This document shows positions 1-14,400 of a stretch of DNA of 64,000 nucleotides, piece by piece. Where the stretch lies: contig NW_025944135.1 of assembly GCF_000764305.2 (NCBI RefSeq), positions 558,001 to 622,000 of the forward strand. The letters are read 5' to 3'. This DNA is from Hyalella azteca. Taxonomy: Eukaryota > Arthropoda > Malacostraca > Amphipoda > Hyalellidae. The translations under genes were made by a program, and so were the position numbers. The number at the start of each line of letters is the position of its first letter. The first letter of the stretch is position 1. The notes under the pieces are model-generated. The model saw nothing but the letters and a program-made list of their open reading frames with translations. It was not told the DNA's origin and ran no database searches.

Positions 1-3000
1 AAAGAGGGCCTAATGCGCCGGGCGGCTGTCAGGTCAAGTGAGTGGAGTGCTAAGATAGGTGCGGCGCTCCTTTGCCTCCCTCGTGCGTACAAATGAAGTC
101 ATGCGTATTTATAATCTGCATCCGTGTGCCCGAGTTGACGCTGCATCAATCCTTTTAGCTGTGTTATGTTTTATGTTTAATTTTGATGCGGTATTCAATT
201 GAATTAAAACTATCCAAGCTCGTTGATTCTCTGAATTATTAATTGATTCTTTGAATAGTAACAAGATGTAAGTAATTATTTAAAATGTCATCTCCTTTAT
301 TTATTAGTGCAATATTTCAACGCGCAACAATGAAATTAAAGATAACATTTAAAATAGTGAAATTTGCTGCCCGGTTCCGCTTAATTACCCGCAACGTGCC
401 GAACAAAGCTACTATCTGAACAGGTTCCAAGATTCAGGATGCGGTCGGTCTGAAACATGTCAGGTTTCAATTTAATTTCTATTGAAAGTTTCATTGAATT
501 TGTAAACATGTTTTTTCGTTTTATTAGAAATAATAGCTGCGCAAATGGATAATTTATTAATTATGATGCACGCTGCAGGGTATAAACATAGTCCCCTATC
601 ATTATTAAATCCGATCGTCTTTCTTTGACCTTGTTTACGATTCTATGTTATTCTCTATACTACTATTATAAACCCTCTAAAAGAATTTATGGTCGCAAGC
701 CATTTTTTATATGGTAGATAGCAGCCATTTCTGCGTTACAACATCAACCATCAATAAAGATAAGCTCGCGACACTATAGAATAGGTACGGCATTTGAGTT
801 TCCCTATGATATCTTCCATTTAAAGTCCAAATGTCAGCACATAGTTACAAACCTTGTGAACGTGTGCGTTGTTGCATGTTTACACGAGCACGTGCTCACG
901 TTCTTAAAGGATATGCCCCGGAGTTCTTATCAGTTAAAGAAAAAGCGCCGCGGGTTAGGAATTATATTGCAGATTTTTTTATCTTCTAAAAAGATATGTC
1001 CAAGAAACTACATTTATAACCATTATTTGATACAGCGGGCGAATGAACCGAAGTTTCTACATGTTATTTCTTACTAATATTAATTTTTAATTCGACAGAT
1101 ATAAAAAAGCCAATGTTTCGGCCAACACTTTACTAATTAACATTCAGAATACCTTTCTGATTATTCATATTTAATGGCACCGGCACGTATCCGAGCTGCT
1201 TCATAGTTCATCCGAATGAAATCAATTGAATTCATTCGCATTATTTTACTGTATGTAGCCTAGTTCAATCGTCTTTCACCAGCACTTTCTCATGTCAGCG
1301 CAAGAAATCAAATTCGAGTTCAAGATCAGGCATTTTGGGTGCAGCTAGCTTATGGCAGCATATCGCATAGTCCTATCTGCTCCATAACTACTCTGGATAA
1401 CTGAGCTATCGCTACAACCCTATTAAAGTCATTAAGTATTCACATGCCTGTCTGGTCTCTGCAAGAAGAGCGGCATAATATTTCAGACACGCCCGTTCCA
1501 CATTATGCCGAGCCCACGTTCCCGGATTATCAATTAATGCTTTAGTGGACGGCTGGTGTACGCTGTCTAGACCATAGCTAAGCTGCAGGTGGACAAGTAT
1601 TGCATTGCACGTTGCCAGGCGCTCAGCCCGATAACGAACCAACAAACAATAAGCCGGTCTCAGTGTTGGAGGTCAGTTTTCACCAAGTGAGCCCTATGGT
1701 CTGGGTATATTATACAATGTACATCTACGCTGAACACATCATATTGTGATATTTTTTTGGGGGTTTTGATTGAGGAATCGAATAACGTCTTTAATTTTTA
1801 AAATAACAATGATATATGCATCTCACACTTTACACTCGGAGAAACAATGAGACTTTGTCCAAATATCGATGCATTTCTTACCTAATGTGGGTTATCTTGA
1901 CCAAGTTTGGCGTGGAAAAAAATGAATTAGTGCAACACATAGCAAGTGTGTCACTATTTGGGCAATATGACAATTTTTATTAGTGTAGAGTTTCATTTGT
2001 TCCATTGGTATTATGTGCTTCGTCATTGCACTATCACGTTTGTGAACACTTGTTTTACAGTGAACACAACTGTCGTCTATTCATGAGAATTCACTCAGTT
2101 ACTTTAATAATTCGGTTAGAATTAAGTCTGCAATATGACGAGTTAAATTCACCATTATTTGTAACGCAGCAAATTTAGTCGTAAGGAGCCCGATATGACA
2201 TTCTCAGTTTTCATTCATTTTTTTTCGTGCGCTGAATGAGGAATTGATTTAAGTTTACGTCTACTTTCATCAATCTGTTCTTTCTTATAATAATTTTTTA
2301 TTTTCAAAGCACATCAGCTATAGTTGCGACTGAAGCTCGAAACTTATTTGAACCTTGTATATATCAATAGAGGATTGGGGTTGATGTCCGGTCAAATGTG
2401 TAGAAGGCTAGAAGCTGGCAGATGAAAGTACCGGCATAAACAAGGATGTAGATCCAAAGGTCTGACGTTCGTACAGCGTTTCCACGAAGCCGTGTGTCAT
2501 TACGGTATCTTTCAGATCAGGTACCGCAACTTACGACGTCAAGTTCTGATATCCAACAAGCCTTATGGGATCAGTTCGCGTCTTAATTGAAGTGTCGTTG
2601 CTGCTTAGCGACTATCTTCAGACAGGTGGCCCGTTACTACTTGGTTTATCTCTTAATTACTGCATCGTTATGCCAGAGCAGGTGGCTTCATAACATGTGC
2701 TCTCTAACGAATCTTCTAGTTAAAAAACCTTTGTTTTAGGCACTAGCTTTCAAGCTAGTCTTTCGCAGAGTCGTTAAGTTGAAAAACTTTTATTTTTGCT
2801 TTCGCTTTCAATCACTTCAATCAGCGCAGTCATTCGGTTAACTTTTTTGCGTTTGTTGTTTTGCGAGTCTTTCTTAGACTACTCTGGATAGAAAACGTTT
2901 ATTTCACGCTTTTGCTTTCTAGCAAATCCTCGTCATAGTGTTTTAGATATGCGCTTTTTATTTCTAGAGAGACAACGTTCATTACTTAAATGACGTTTAT

Positions 3001-3624
3001 AATACGCGTTGCAGTTATGTATGGTGATAACTGCATTTAAACGGACTGGTAGTTCAACTTATTTAAAAATCATGGGTCAGACATGGTTCAATTCTTCCCA
3101 AGCCCTAAATTTGAATACTGACTTTGGTATTCAAATGTACATGTATGTTTCAAATACATGTATGTATTTGTTGAAGTGTCATTGACATAAATGGGGCATG
3201 CTTATCTTATTGAAGTAATTTTTCGACAATAGGTTCTAATTTTTCACAATATCGGCTTTCATTAAATGGATAAGTCTACAGTTACTTGTCTGTTACAAAA
3301 ATAGCAATAGTTTTTATTTGGAAAATTTATAGGCAGGATAAGTGCATTCAGTGTTTCAGTAAGCCATTCGCCGGTGAAATAAACAAAATGCTTTCTTCTT
3401 TATTAGATCGAATTGTTATACCGGTTTCATGAAAGAGGTTGCCGATCGATTGTACCCATAGAGATCCGTGATTGCGCAGTTTGTATGTTGTATCTGCTAG
3501 GGGCCATACTTTCAAAACTCACTAAGTTAACGGAAGTACTTACGCCTTATTTTCTTGTCAATGATTTGTGGATTCTGCTTGAAATGCCGTCGATGATTGG
3601 TTAATGAACTTTTGATCTCTTAAC
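1..3624. other. AT-rich region without recognisable gene
   Basis: No reading frame here resembles a known family, and no consistent exon with splice sites and coding-like composition was seen. The short open frames near 856-1077 and 1412-1645 look like chance. The stretch at about 2697-2945 has weak internal repetition of 50-65 bp and a small dyad (ACTAGCTT/AAGCTAGT). Confidence 0.5.
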
Positions 3625-3795
3625 TTTTTAGCGCATTTTCTCATTTATGGAAAAAATGCACTATTGTGCTCGCCATGTCCATCTGTCTGCCTGTTCGTCC
3701 GTCTGTCCGTCCGTCCGTCCGTGACCTCAAGTTTTCGTCGACGAGAAAATGCGCTCTCTGTCATTCACTGCAGTGAGTACTGAGTTATATTTTTT
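3625..3795 (+). repeat. Dispersed hairpin-rich repeat, copy 1
   Basis: This is one of three copies in the window; the others are at 16057-16214 (inverted) and 53938-54103. The shared structure is TTTTTAGCGCATTTTCTC at one end, a GTCT/GTCC microsatellite in the middle, then GTCGACGA, GAGAAAATGCGCTC, a CACTGCAGTGAGT dyad and GAGTTAYATTTTT at the other end. The 13-bp AGCGCATTTTCTC and GAGAAAATGCGCT form an inverted pair, so the unit can fold on itself. No coding capacity was seen. It is probably a small non-autonomous element; its class is unknown to me. Confidence 0.75.
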
Positions 3796-4349
3796 TGAAA
3801 TTATGGCCCCTGGTCTTTATAGCGCCACTTGGAGACATAACTCAAAGAAGCGCGATTGTTCTTTCAAACTGAGTTCGATATATTTTTGCGCTTGTCGTCT
3901 ACAACAACATAAAAAATGAACTTAATGAATCATGAATCAATACGCAGGTTCATTTTCTCCCATCATCTACAAACCCCAACTAATAGAAGCCGACAGTCTC
4001 TCAACAACAGTTTTAGATATTTCAGAAGAAAATCTTCTTTCATCACAATCACATATAGGAGCCTTATCCGGTTTACTGTTTTTGAGGCATAGGATGTATG
4101 AAAATCTCTTGACAGAACAGCCGTCCAAAAACCATTAAGATGCATTAACCATGACACAGTCTTCATGTACATTCGTCGACACACGTGCAAAAACCGGTCG
4201 TAGCTACGTATCCAGTCGCTAGATCCGCGCTCTTCATCAAACTCCTCACCCATACGTCGCAAGCGCCGCGGCTTGGTTTTTTAGTTGGGCCTGGCCGTAG
4301 ATGAGGCCTTGCTATTTATTTGCAAATTAGTTTGTTAGCCTAAGTTTGC

Positions 4350-4938
4350 ATGGGTGATGTCTCCATAAGTCGCCTGGGTGATGTCACCAAAAGTCGCCTG
4401 GGTGATGTCACCATAAGTTGTCTGGGTGATCTCACCATAAGTCGTCTGTGTGATATCACTATAAGTCATCTGGGTGATGTCACCATAAGTCGCCTGGGTG
4501 GTGTCACCATAATTCGTCTGGGTGGTGTCACCATAAGTCGTCTGGGTGATGTCACCATAAGTCGTCTGGGTGATATCACCATAAGTCATCTGGGTGATAT
4601 CACCATAAGTCGTCTGGGTGGTGTCACCATAAGTCGTTTGGGTGGTGTCACCATAAGTCGTCTGGGTGGTGTCACCATAAGTCGCCTGGGTGGTGTCACC
4701 ATGAGTCGTCTGGGTGGTGTCACCATAAGTCGTCTGGGTGATGTCACCATAAGTCGTCTGGGTGGTGTCACCATAAGTCGTCTGGGTCACCATAAGTCGT
4801 CTGGGTGATATCACCATAAGTCGTCTGGGTGGTGTCACCATGCATAAGTCGTCTGGGTGGTGTCACCATAAGTCGTCTGGGTGGTGTCACCATAAGTCGT
4901 CTGGGTGATGTCACCATAAGTCGTCTGGGTCATAAGTC
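4350..4938. repeat. 24-bp minisatellite (about 24 copies)
   Basis: The tandem unit of 24 bp is CATAAGTCGTCTGGGT followed by GATGTCAC or GGTGTCAC. Each unit carries a dyad around GGTGAT/ATCACC, which is a perfect GTGATATCAC in several copies. Because 24 is divisible by three, long frames are open on both strands and encode an eight-residue repeat. Open frames on both strands at once argue against a real protein. One or two units are shortened near 4787-4797 and 4930. Confidence 0.95.
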
Positions 4939-7900
4939 CTTTTTGCGACACTTCTCTCAACCCTTGATTTCCCTTATGCTCCCTTAAAAATTGTGCAGGA
5001 CTTCAGAGTAGAAGCCTTCATAGAATTCATAGTAGGAACCATTGAGCTATGAATTCATAGAATTCATAATGGAAGCTATTACCGGTAGATGAATACCGGT
5101 ATAAAAGTTATTCGTATAATATATGAATATACTTACTATTGTACGCAAATAGTTTTGCGATTCACTAAATAATTTTGTTTCCCAATTCTAAGCTCATTAA
5201 TTTCTTGCCGTTATTAGTTATTAATAAATCTATATAAGAATTTATTTCTGCCTTGACAGGGGCAATAATAAATTTATTTTGAACCGGAATAAAAACTTGA
5301 ACTATTATTGAAGTCAGCTTGAAATTTTTACACCCCAAACAATCGAATTCGTTACATGACAAATGAAAGGGTAAGCAAGAAATTCCCAATGCTTGCATCT
5401 TATGCTAAATAACTTAAAGCGTAATTTTAATATACCCGCAAAGATGGCGGCTAATTCTGTGGGCATTCTAAAATAAATAATTATCATGATTATTCCTTCC
5501 GCCATTACAATATTCTCCACATTGTTTATAAATTATCATAAGTTAATAAGTAAACCAAATTAGAATGATAATATAATATCATAATTGAATTTTAATTCAT
5601 CACCTTTAATTCCTGGCACAATTCCATCATGCTCATAAGCAAACGTCGATGTTAAGGCGGTCCTTGTGTCTTGACGGTTGTCTTCTCGTGTAACAGTTAG
5701 AGGGGAATCTGGGTATCGGTGTCTGCAGTGTCTGGCCGTAGTGTGCATACCTGCGTGTGATGGTATTTACCTGAGCTCGTCTTGTGCTTTCGGCAGTACC
5801 TCTGAGACAACTTTGTTTTTCTTAGCTCCCGCATTGAACTCGGTGCAGAACTCCTCAAATTTTTACGTCTTTTACGTAATTTTACATGATAAATTAACTA
5901 TGCTATTCCTATGAAAAAGTCTTGGCATTATTGATGTGCATGGCTTAATTCAAAACCCTTTACCCTCCATTTCTGGCAAACGACTTACGTCAGGAAATTA
6001 CTAAATCAATTGATATTGTTTCTAAGCTGTCTCACAAGAGCTGCATTCACTTGAAGAGCCCTTCAGTAACCAACGTCAGTTCCATTTAGGTTTTAATCCA
6101 ACCCACTTGTATGCGAGATGCCGCATGCCTAATATTAATCGAAATACGCCATTTACCAGTCACCGAGTAAAGTAAATTTGTTGCTCTTTGCAAGCGACTT
6201 TCTGAGAGATGCTTCTCTGCAACTCAGACAGGTTGTGCAACGCGCACAACGATACCTTTGTTGCGGCAAACTTTTGATTCGTGGAACGTCAACAAATTTC
6301 ATTGGCGTTATTGCTATGAAAGCATAAAATATATATACTTTCATGGAGATGTAGGAGTGAAGAGTATAGGTTTGTGTTTCGGCCAGTTGTTACTGTACAA
6401 AAGCTTTGTACTGTAAAATATGTTGTAATATACATGGTTTTGTGATAATATTGTGCGTTTGAACATTCTAAATTGCATGGAACCAAAAATGAAGAATATT
6501 AATTCTCAAATAGAGGTTTTTGATCATGGCCAAGAATGTTTGACAGAAGAGCGCCTAAAATTCAATAGGCGATCGATTTGCTGCGATTTTGCGTACAATG
6601 TACGCGTGCTTGCAGTTCCTTCTTCCGCACATGTGATGTCTGCACTAATCACAGTTAATTTAGTTCACTGTATCCTATAGTCTTTGTACCGATGACTGGT
6701 CGATATATAACCGATTAAGCTTATGTAATAATTGAAATCATGTTATGGATATATACTTGTATTATTATTCAAAATTTTTGTAATACCCACATGTTTTTTT
6801 TAATAACGTGTAATTCAAACTGTAACCCAATGCATATCGATCTGATTCAATGTTCTTCAAGTTCTTTACCTGCATAAAATGCAAGTATAGGAATCATCCA
6901 GTGCTGACTATGGAAGAATAGAATAGGATTTCCTCCAGTAGCGGTAGCCGGTATACTAATGCCATGTTTATTCGGCCTATAGAGGTGTCCACTCATCAGT
7001 GTGGCATGAGTCCGTGTATATGTCATACCTTCGTATTAGAGAATCAATAACTGCAATCAGTAACTGCAAAGCAAGTGCATTGTAAGAGCAACCTTATATC
7101 TTTGAACGTCAGTACATAGTCAACAAGAAAGTTAATTACAAATAAATTCCTTCCCTAACTATTACTAAAAATACATTTTTTGCACAAAACTAATAAAGAG
7201 ACTTCCTTTCACTTACTTTTTACTTACTGACGTTTTATTCCTTGATCTTACTTTCATTCCAAGTTTCAATCAGTTGAAAGCAGGAGTTACACCAGAAAAT
7301 GTTAACAACATAAAATTGTTCACCGACATCACTGAAAAGTTGTGGAGAATTTAGATTGTTGATCGCTAATTTAATTTAATGAGTATAGTGCTTAAAGCAT
7401 TTAGATTATCGAACAATTGATCATTTTTTACTGACCAATTATGTACCAAAGAGACTAGCATGTTTTTACAGCTGATTTTTAATTAATTTGAGTAAAAGTA
7501 ATGATTATCAATGTTATATTTATTTATCTCAGGTATTGTAAAATGTTTTATCCTATGATAAGTATTAGTATTTTATTTAACATCCAAGAGCGTCAAGTAA
7601 TAACACATTAATCAGCCATAGTCTTCAATGTTCATGCTATTTTTTTCTGGCCTTTGTTCGCCATCTAGTTTCTGGGAACGGACTTGTTTAAGAAAAATGC
7701 TGACCGCAGCAATTATCAATTGATTCCTTAATTTAATTAACGATGGCAATGATGGAGTCAGCAAGATTGTAAATGTTGCTGAGCTCGATGAAGAGCCTTC
7801 AACTTCTCTCTATAAATGATAACACGTATGTCTTAACCATTGATTTTTCGACACTCACAGAGAAGGTGGACTTTTATAGAACAATATTTGCATCTGGAAC

Positions 7901-9187
7901 AAATGGCTTCTTTCTTGGAGTGACGTATTAGAATTTAATACAAGGGTGAACGGCTGTCGGTCTCCTGTACATTTAATTGCTACAGAACAAACTGTGCAGA
8001 CAAATCGAATGTGAATGATAGATCAACTTTGACGACGATATTGGTAGAGGCTCGGCAGCATGAACTTCGTTTTTTGTCGTGACAGTTTGACTTCGGAACA
8101 GCAGAGCTGTCGATGTGAATTAAATGATTGTAGTAATCGATAATGATGCACATTGATATGATTTGAGATTTTTTTAGATCTTGAGATTAAAACTAAGGTC
8201 TTCTTCTTCGCTGATGAGCATTGATTGACCGCATGATGAAATCCGCATTCCGTCTCAAATAATCCTCCTTAGCTGATGGAGTAAATTTGTTTATTAGGTG
8301 AAAAAATTAGAATCGAAATTAATATAACTAACATAACTTGCTGCGAAATTTTTTTTTCCTCCCAGGACTCTTTTTTTCATTTTACAAAAGTGCCGTCGAA
8401 ATTTTTCTTCTCTGCATAACCCTAAGTTTTCAGTTTGGAGATATAGTTCATGTAAACAAAGTATGTCTAACTTAATTTTGGTTTAAAGGATCTCTATTTA
8501 TGATTAGATATTTTACATGTTGGTTTAATAGACTTATTATCATCACCATCTGATCACATTCGATTTTCTAAATCACTACGTGAAATTTCAACTAAACAAA
8601 ATTTAACAACAATAAAAAATTTTCTGCTAGGTGGAGTGGATAAAAATTTATTAGTTAACTTCGGCAAATTGTACATACAAAGATGCGGGTAAGCATCACG
8701 ATCGTTAGCATTTTCATCTATGAACACAAATAACTAATATATTTTTTAACGCTTGGAGGAAATGAAGTTGGTGTTGCATTATTTGTCGACTTTGGTGAAA
8801 TTACTATAACACATCATGAAAAAACGAGAATAACGACTTGAAAATATATAGAAGTTATTACTAATTGTGAACATCGAAGACACGAGAAGTTATTGATAAA
8901 ACGGACATTTTTTATTTTAACAGAATTTTGAGTTGTATAACTGAGTTACTGCGTTGTGTTCATAGCTATTTACTAGAAAACTTCATTATTTACCTTACAA
9001 GTAAATAACCTAATAACGCAGCTGAAATATTAGTATCTTTTATTTCGATCTTAACATTCGTGCTCCGTCATCTGATAGTATTGAAAGTTCTTTAAGGCTC
9101 CTCTTTGGGTAATTCTAAGAAACTCTTCAATATAATTGACCCGAAAATAAGCGGACCGTTAACTGTCTTAGTTAATAAATGCCTTAA
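4939..9187. other. AT-rich region without recognisable gene
   Basis: No recognisable coding exon was seen. The start (about 5019-5105) holds short repeated GAATTCATAG and TACCGGTA palindromic motifs. The rest is low-GC sequence with short chance frames. Confidence 0.45.
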
Positions 9188-9214
9188 TTGCTAAATCAAC
9201 TTCAATTAATTTGG

Positions 9215-9412
9215 ACGGTCAGCCTGACGCGTTCAGTTGAAGCTCCTTGCCCTGTCATGGACGAGTGTGTACCAGTGACGCCCTGCACTCAGGCGCTGCC
9301 CACGCGTGGCAGGTACGCTTGTGCTGGGGACGCTTGCTTGCCTGCGCTGCTAATGTGCACATGCCATTTGTTGTGGCAGGTTATATTGCATCACAGGAAA
9401 GTCCGTAGCAGA
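9215..9412. other. GC-richer patch, unassigned
   Basis: The patch is clearly richer in GC than its surroundings. On the + strand it reads a short cysteine-rich stretch (including ECVPVTPC) that ends near GGCAG|GTACGC, a donor-like site. This could be an upstream exon of the TINAG-like gene that begins to be visible at 11399, but I cannot match it to the N-terminal cysteine pattern of that family. A second GC-richer patch lies at about 9870-10045. Confidence 0.2.
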
Positions 9413-11398
9413 TGATTATGACTTGAAAACTAAATGATTTCTTGGTTATTAACTATACTGTTATGTTGACTGGATTATTTTTTGAGATTGATCATATTTT
9501 TGTTATTGTTCTAGTGAAAATTTTGCAAAGTTTACATCTCAAGTGTTATACACCCTTTATTTAGATTAATTTTCATTAATTTAAGAGGCACAAAATTACA
9601 TCTGATCAAATTTTATCGCTACCTGTAAAAACTGAACACTAAAAATACACCAGAAATTGTTGTGACAGTCATTATTAAAAAAAATATTATCTACAATAAT
9701 TTCTGAGCGAATGCTTGTGTTCAGCGAAGAATAGACCATTCCTGACTAAACGCGTGCTACAGCAGAGTGCCCGGACCAACAGGCATTTAAATTTGAAATA
9801 ACATCAATCAAGCGTTCTTTTAAATGAATCAACTACTGCTCTAATCATCATTGTTTCTACGTCATTTGCCTGTAGGGGATCCCTGCTGCAGTCACATGGG
9901 TTTGCAAGCTCAGGAGTTCATGTGGGCGCGAGAACTCCTTCCTTTTCCCGTTCTGCGCACGCCCTGCATTGAGGAGGAAGAAGTCATGCTTAATTGTTTC
10001 ACTCCTGCATTGGCTGTGACAGACGCTGACAGTGCGCGCCTGTAGTTGATGCTAACAAGGAATTGCACATCGCAATGAATATCTAATATGTGTATTGGTA
10101 ATTCCTCACTTGCTTCGCTAGGTATTTTATATTAGTAGGATGAAATGTACACAGGTACATGTATTTATGAACTATATCGGAAGGCTGCGTTATGTTTGGC
10201 TCCTTATATAGAAGAATGACAGTTTTTTTTACTTTTTGTAGGACGCGTGTTGAGCGAGACGACCGATCTGGTTATTATTTGTGCCACCAGCAAGTAACAT
10301 TACTCACATGCGGAAAAAACACGCAAGCGCTTTTATTAATATCTGCTCTTGAGGGAAACTATATTTACTGAGAAAAATTTTTTCCCCACCTTTGACCTTG
10401 AAGATGAAAGATGAAATCGTTCGTGGCAATTATGTGTGACAACTTCAAACAAATGTGGCTATAGTTCCTTGCAAATGGCTGGTGTGGCGTTCTAACTCAC
10501 CTGACGTAACCTCTGCGGCGCTGCTAAGTACGCGGGAGAAAAATCGTCCCTAGAGTGACTAAGGGTGTTTTTGCTATGTCCGTGGCCATCTTTAATTAGC
10601 ACCAAGGTTGTAAGGAAGTGCAGTGAAAGATTCCGAATTTGTATCAGGAGTAACGTCAATGGCTCTTTAGAAAATTAGAGAACAATCAATCGATGAGTAC
10701 TTTATCAGATTCAGATATTGTGTCAAATCTCCCAACCCACCGAACAAATTGCGATAAAACTCTGTTCACAAACTCGTGAGAATCTCCGAAGTATGTTAAG
10801 GTTATGAATTTTTTTAAATTCAAATTTACTTGCAAGTTTTATACCTATACGGGCCTATTCAATGTTTGTTTTATTAAGGAAACCGTGCAGCGTGTTTATG
10901 TTAATAACATAAATTAACTATGACGCGAAAGTTCCGCTCAATTAATTCAGGGATTAGTTTTTGGTGATGATAAGCTCCAATTTTTAAATAAAAACCATTC
11001 GCCAATAAGATGCTCCGTATTGCCTTATAACGCGGGAAGGAAGTTTAAAAAAAAAATGTTTCTACCAAATTTAAAATATGATCGAATGATAAGATTTGGG
11101 TCACTGCAAGTTGCCCGACCAGCGGCAAGATCTGTCGTGAGAATGTTTGTTGTATCCTATTCAGCAACTCTACATTTGAAACTTCTTTTGAATGTTTTTT
11201 TCCAAATCTGTCAACTTCGAGACTTATCAAACTTAAATCTGGATGACTGGGGATGATATCCAGCACCGATCGAACAGTATATTAGCTTATTTATTATAAA
11301 AGTGTTAGTTTCATAATGTTGCGTTGATAATTCTATAATTTCATCTGAATTTTCGTCACTATAGCTGTAGCTATTCTAATGTGTTGTTGTTTTCCCAG

Positions 11399-11462
11399 GA
11401 TGCTTCCACAACGGTCAATACTTTCAAGAAGGAGATGTCATCACCGACAACTGTAATACTTG
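11399..11462 (+). CDS. TINAG-like gene, first visible exon (VWC-like segment)
   Basis: The acceptor is TTTTCCCAG and the donor TG|GTGAGC. The first two bases complete a codon begun in an unseen upstream exon. It encodes [12 protein letters not shown], then an NCNT segment that continues as CEC in the next exon, matching the cysteine spacing seen before the peptidase-like domain in TINAG proteins. It leaves two bases of a Cys codon, completed by the first base of the exon at 14629. Confidence 0.85.
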
Positions 11463-14400
11463 GTGAGCTGTACCATCTTTCTGTTTTACTTATTATCAAT
11501 CTTCATGTATTTAAGCTTAAAAACCTCCGTATGTGTGTCTATGCACTTAGTAATATGCGTGACGAAAAAGAAAAGTACCTATTTCTATCTCAAGTTAGCA
11601 TGAATTGCAATTGGAAGCAAATAAAGTGAGAATTAATTTCGTTGAAACGTCCCAGAGACTGGCTTCATCTGCTAACATATGAGCTTCCTGTAATATGCCT
11701 CGTTCTTTTAGTTGTTCTTTGAATTCCTAAATCATAATAAAGCTGATCTCGACCTCGTTTTCAATAAAATAATGGTAGATTAACTTGGGAGTTTATGCGT
11801 TTTTAGATTCGTAACGAATTATAAAATAACGATTTTGCGGTAGTTTTTTTTAACGGAATGGTCGATTAATCCTACAAATATTAGGTAATCCCATTGTATC
11901 CGTTGATTTAAGCCGGGCAAGACTTTCTCGCTGAAGTGTTGGCAGATAATTCATACTGCGTGTCAGGCGAGGCGATGTTTCAACACTAGTCGTAAAACAT
12001 GAAAGACATGACAAATGAAAAGTGTACGTATGTATACAAAAGTCTGAAAACCTAAATTCTACTTTTGTGTTGCTTTGGATCTCTAAACGGAGGAAAAAAT
12101 CAATATCTGTACATAATTCGCGTCCCAGCTAGTGTAATACAAATCAGATTATAATGAGCGTTAGTAATAGAATTAAAGATAAAGGAAGAGAATTTACATG
12201 ACAGTTTTTTTCGCTGCTTGATGCTGATTTTTTTTTTTCGTTTTTGAAGACGTTAGTGTGGCAATGATTGCGTCAGACGAAGCTGGTGAGGGGTGGAACG
12301 TCGGCTGTCTCTCGCTCATAATTAATAAACAGTATATTTTTTTATTCGCGTGTAACAATCTTGCGAAATCGAAGATGAATTTTCCTCATAATGGCGTCAA
12401 ATGAACTGTTAAGAATTTTATCTTGATTTTGCTCCTTATGAACCGGTCCAAACTCACGACAGCCTTGTAAATTTCCACCTAAATTTCGTTTTATTATTCC
12501 TCCATTCCTGTTCTTTTTCCTGTATCTAGATATTAAAGAGGAGTATCTCACAATTTTTCATATCAGTAAACGGATTCACCATGAAAATCCTCAAAGAACT
12601 TAAAAGGCCTTGATATGATAAAATTATTTATTTAAAAATTATAGACTTAGCTTGCTTCGATCACCATATTTGCGTTGACAAGATTCCCCACAATATCTGT
12701 TGCTCGTGAGTAAGTGAGCGTGAGTAATGGCTGAGCTTGACTCATGGCACGCGACCTGACTTACGTCAGTGCCTGACATGCACTTGACAGACGTATCTGT
12801 CACGACGTAATTATATAGTAACGTCTATGAGGCAGGCGTGTTCACAGCCTTTCATAAATTACGAGGACATATGGATGCAAAATTAATTAAATTGGCAAAA
12901 GGGATGTCATCGGTGTGAATGTCCTGCATATGTGGTTTCATCTCTTTTTTGTGGTTGATGGATATCACATAGGATTCATGTTTCAGAATCATTTAAGCTA
13001 AAATATGAAGATCCCAAAATTATGAGACATGTATAACTGAAGGAGCATTTTTAATGTATTATCGTGGTACGGAGTAAACGCTACCTACAATACATTTGCT
13101 CGATCACAGAAATAGAAAATGCTAAAAATTTGTACTTATTTGAGGGATTCTTTTTGGAATGAAAAGTTAACTTCGAAATATCACTTGTTCACTTAGCACA
13201 AGAGCATGAAATCATGTGCAAGTTAAAGAATACTATTTATTTCTCGAACTCAAATACGTGTTATGTTCATCAACCAATAAAAATTTCCAATAGGTGTACA
13301 GCGCCAAGGTTTACGCATAAACTTATCTCAACCATGAGAGATAACACACACTGGCACTGACCTTCGCGCTACCTATTATATGCGAACAAGATACCATTGT
13401 TAAAGACTTACCTACTTACTATAAGAAGTTGCAGACAGTGGTAAGGCGTGTTATTAATCCTTGAAATAAAAATGAGGTATTTTGATGTGCAAATGAATTT
13501 TATCATGGCCTGAATGTACCTTTGATATTACATTAATAATGAAACACCTATAATTGCATATAAAATGAACAAAATACGAGTATTATTACATAAAAAATAC
13601 TTACATGTATAATGAGAATAAAAAGGTTTCATGAAATGAGAAAACATGTATAATGAGAATAAAAAGGTTTCATGAAATGAGAAAAAAGGTTTCGTTTCTT
13701 CAACGAAACCTGCCTAAAGAAACAACTTTTGCCAACCTACATATACTAATATAATGAGGAATATACCATTTTTCAATAAATTAAAAATTTTCCTCTTATT
13801 ATTGTATTAAAAATGTACCACTTATTTTTACGTTAAAAATGTCGCAGTTATTATTACATCAAAAATGTGCTGGTTTGTGCAGCCCGTGTTGCCCAACGGC
13901 GTAGATATATCATTTATCAATAAATTAAAAATTGTAATCTATTATTGTACTAAAAATGTAACACTTATCTATACATTAAAAATTAACCACTCATTATTAC
14001 ATTAAAAGTATCGCAGTTATTATCACATCAAAAATGTACCACTTATCTATACATTAAAATTTAACCACTCACTATTAAATTAAAAGTATCGCAGTTATTA
14101 TTACATGAAACATGTACTGTTCTGTGCAGCGAGTGTTTGCCCAACGGCGTAGATATATCATTTATTAATAAATTAAAAAATTTTACCTATTTTGTACTAA
14201 AAATGTACCACTTACGTATTTATACATTAAAAATGAACTACTCATTAATACATTAAAAGTATCGCAGTTATTATTACATAAAATATGTACTCTTTTGTGC
14301 AGCGAGTGTTTGCCCAACGGCGTAGATATATCATTTATTAATAAATTAAAAATTGTTACCTATTATTGTACTGAAAATGTACCACTTATCTATACATTAA

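Noticed and set aside
3963..4262. 99-codon - strand frame with charged N-terminal part (MRRMGEEFDEERG)
   Set aside because: Some protein-like character, but the rest looks random, with no splice context and no recognisable family.
4335..4841. Long open frames with eight-residue repeats on both strands
   Set aside because: Produced by a 24-bp minisatellite without stops; open on both strands and with no other coding sign.
9851..10045. GC-richer frame starting after a CTGTAG acceptor-like site (GDPCCSHMGL)
   Set aside because: Considered as a TINAG N-terminal cysteine-rich exon, but the cysteine spacing does not fit and it has no clear donor.
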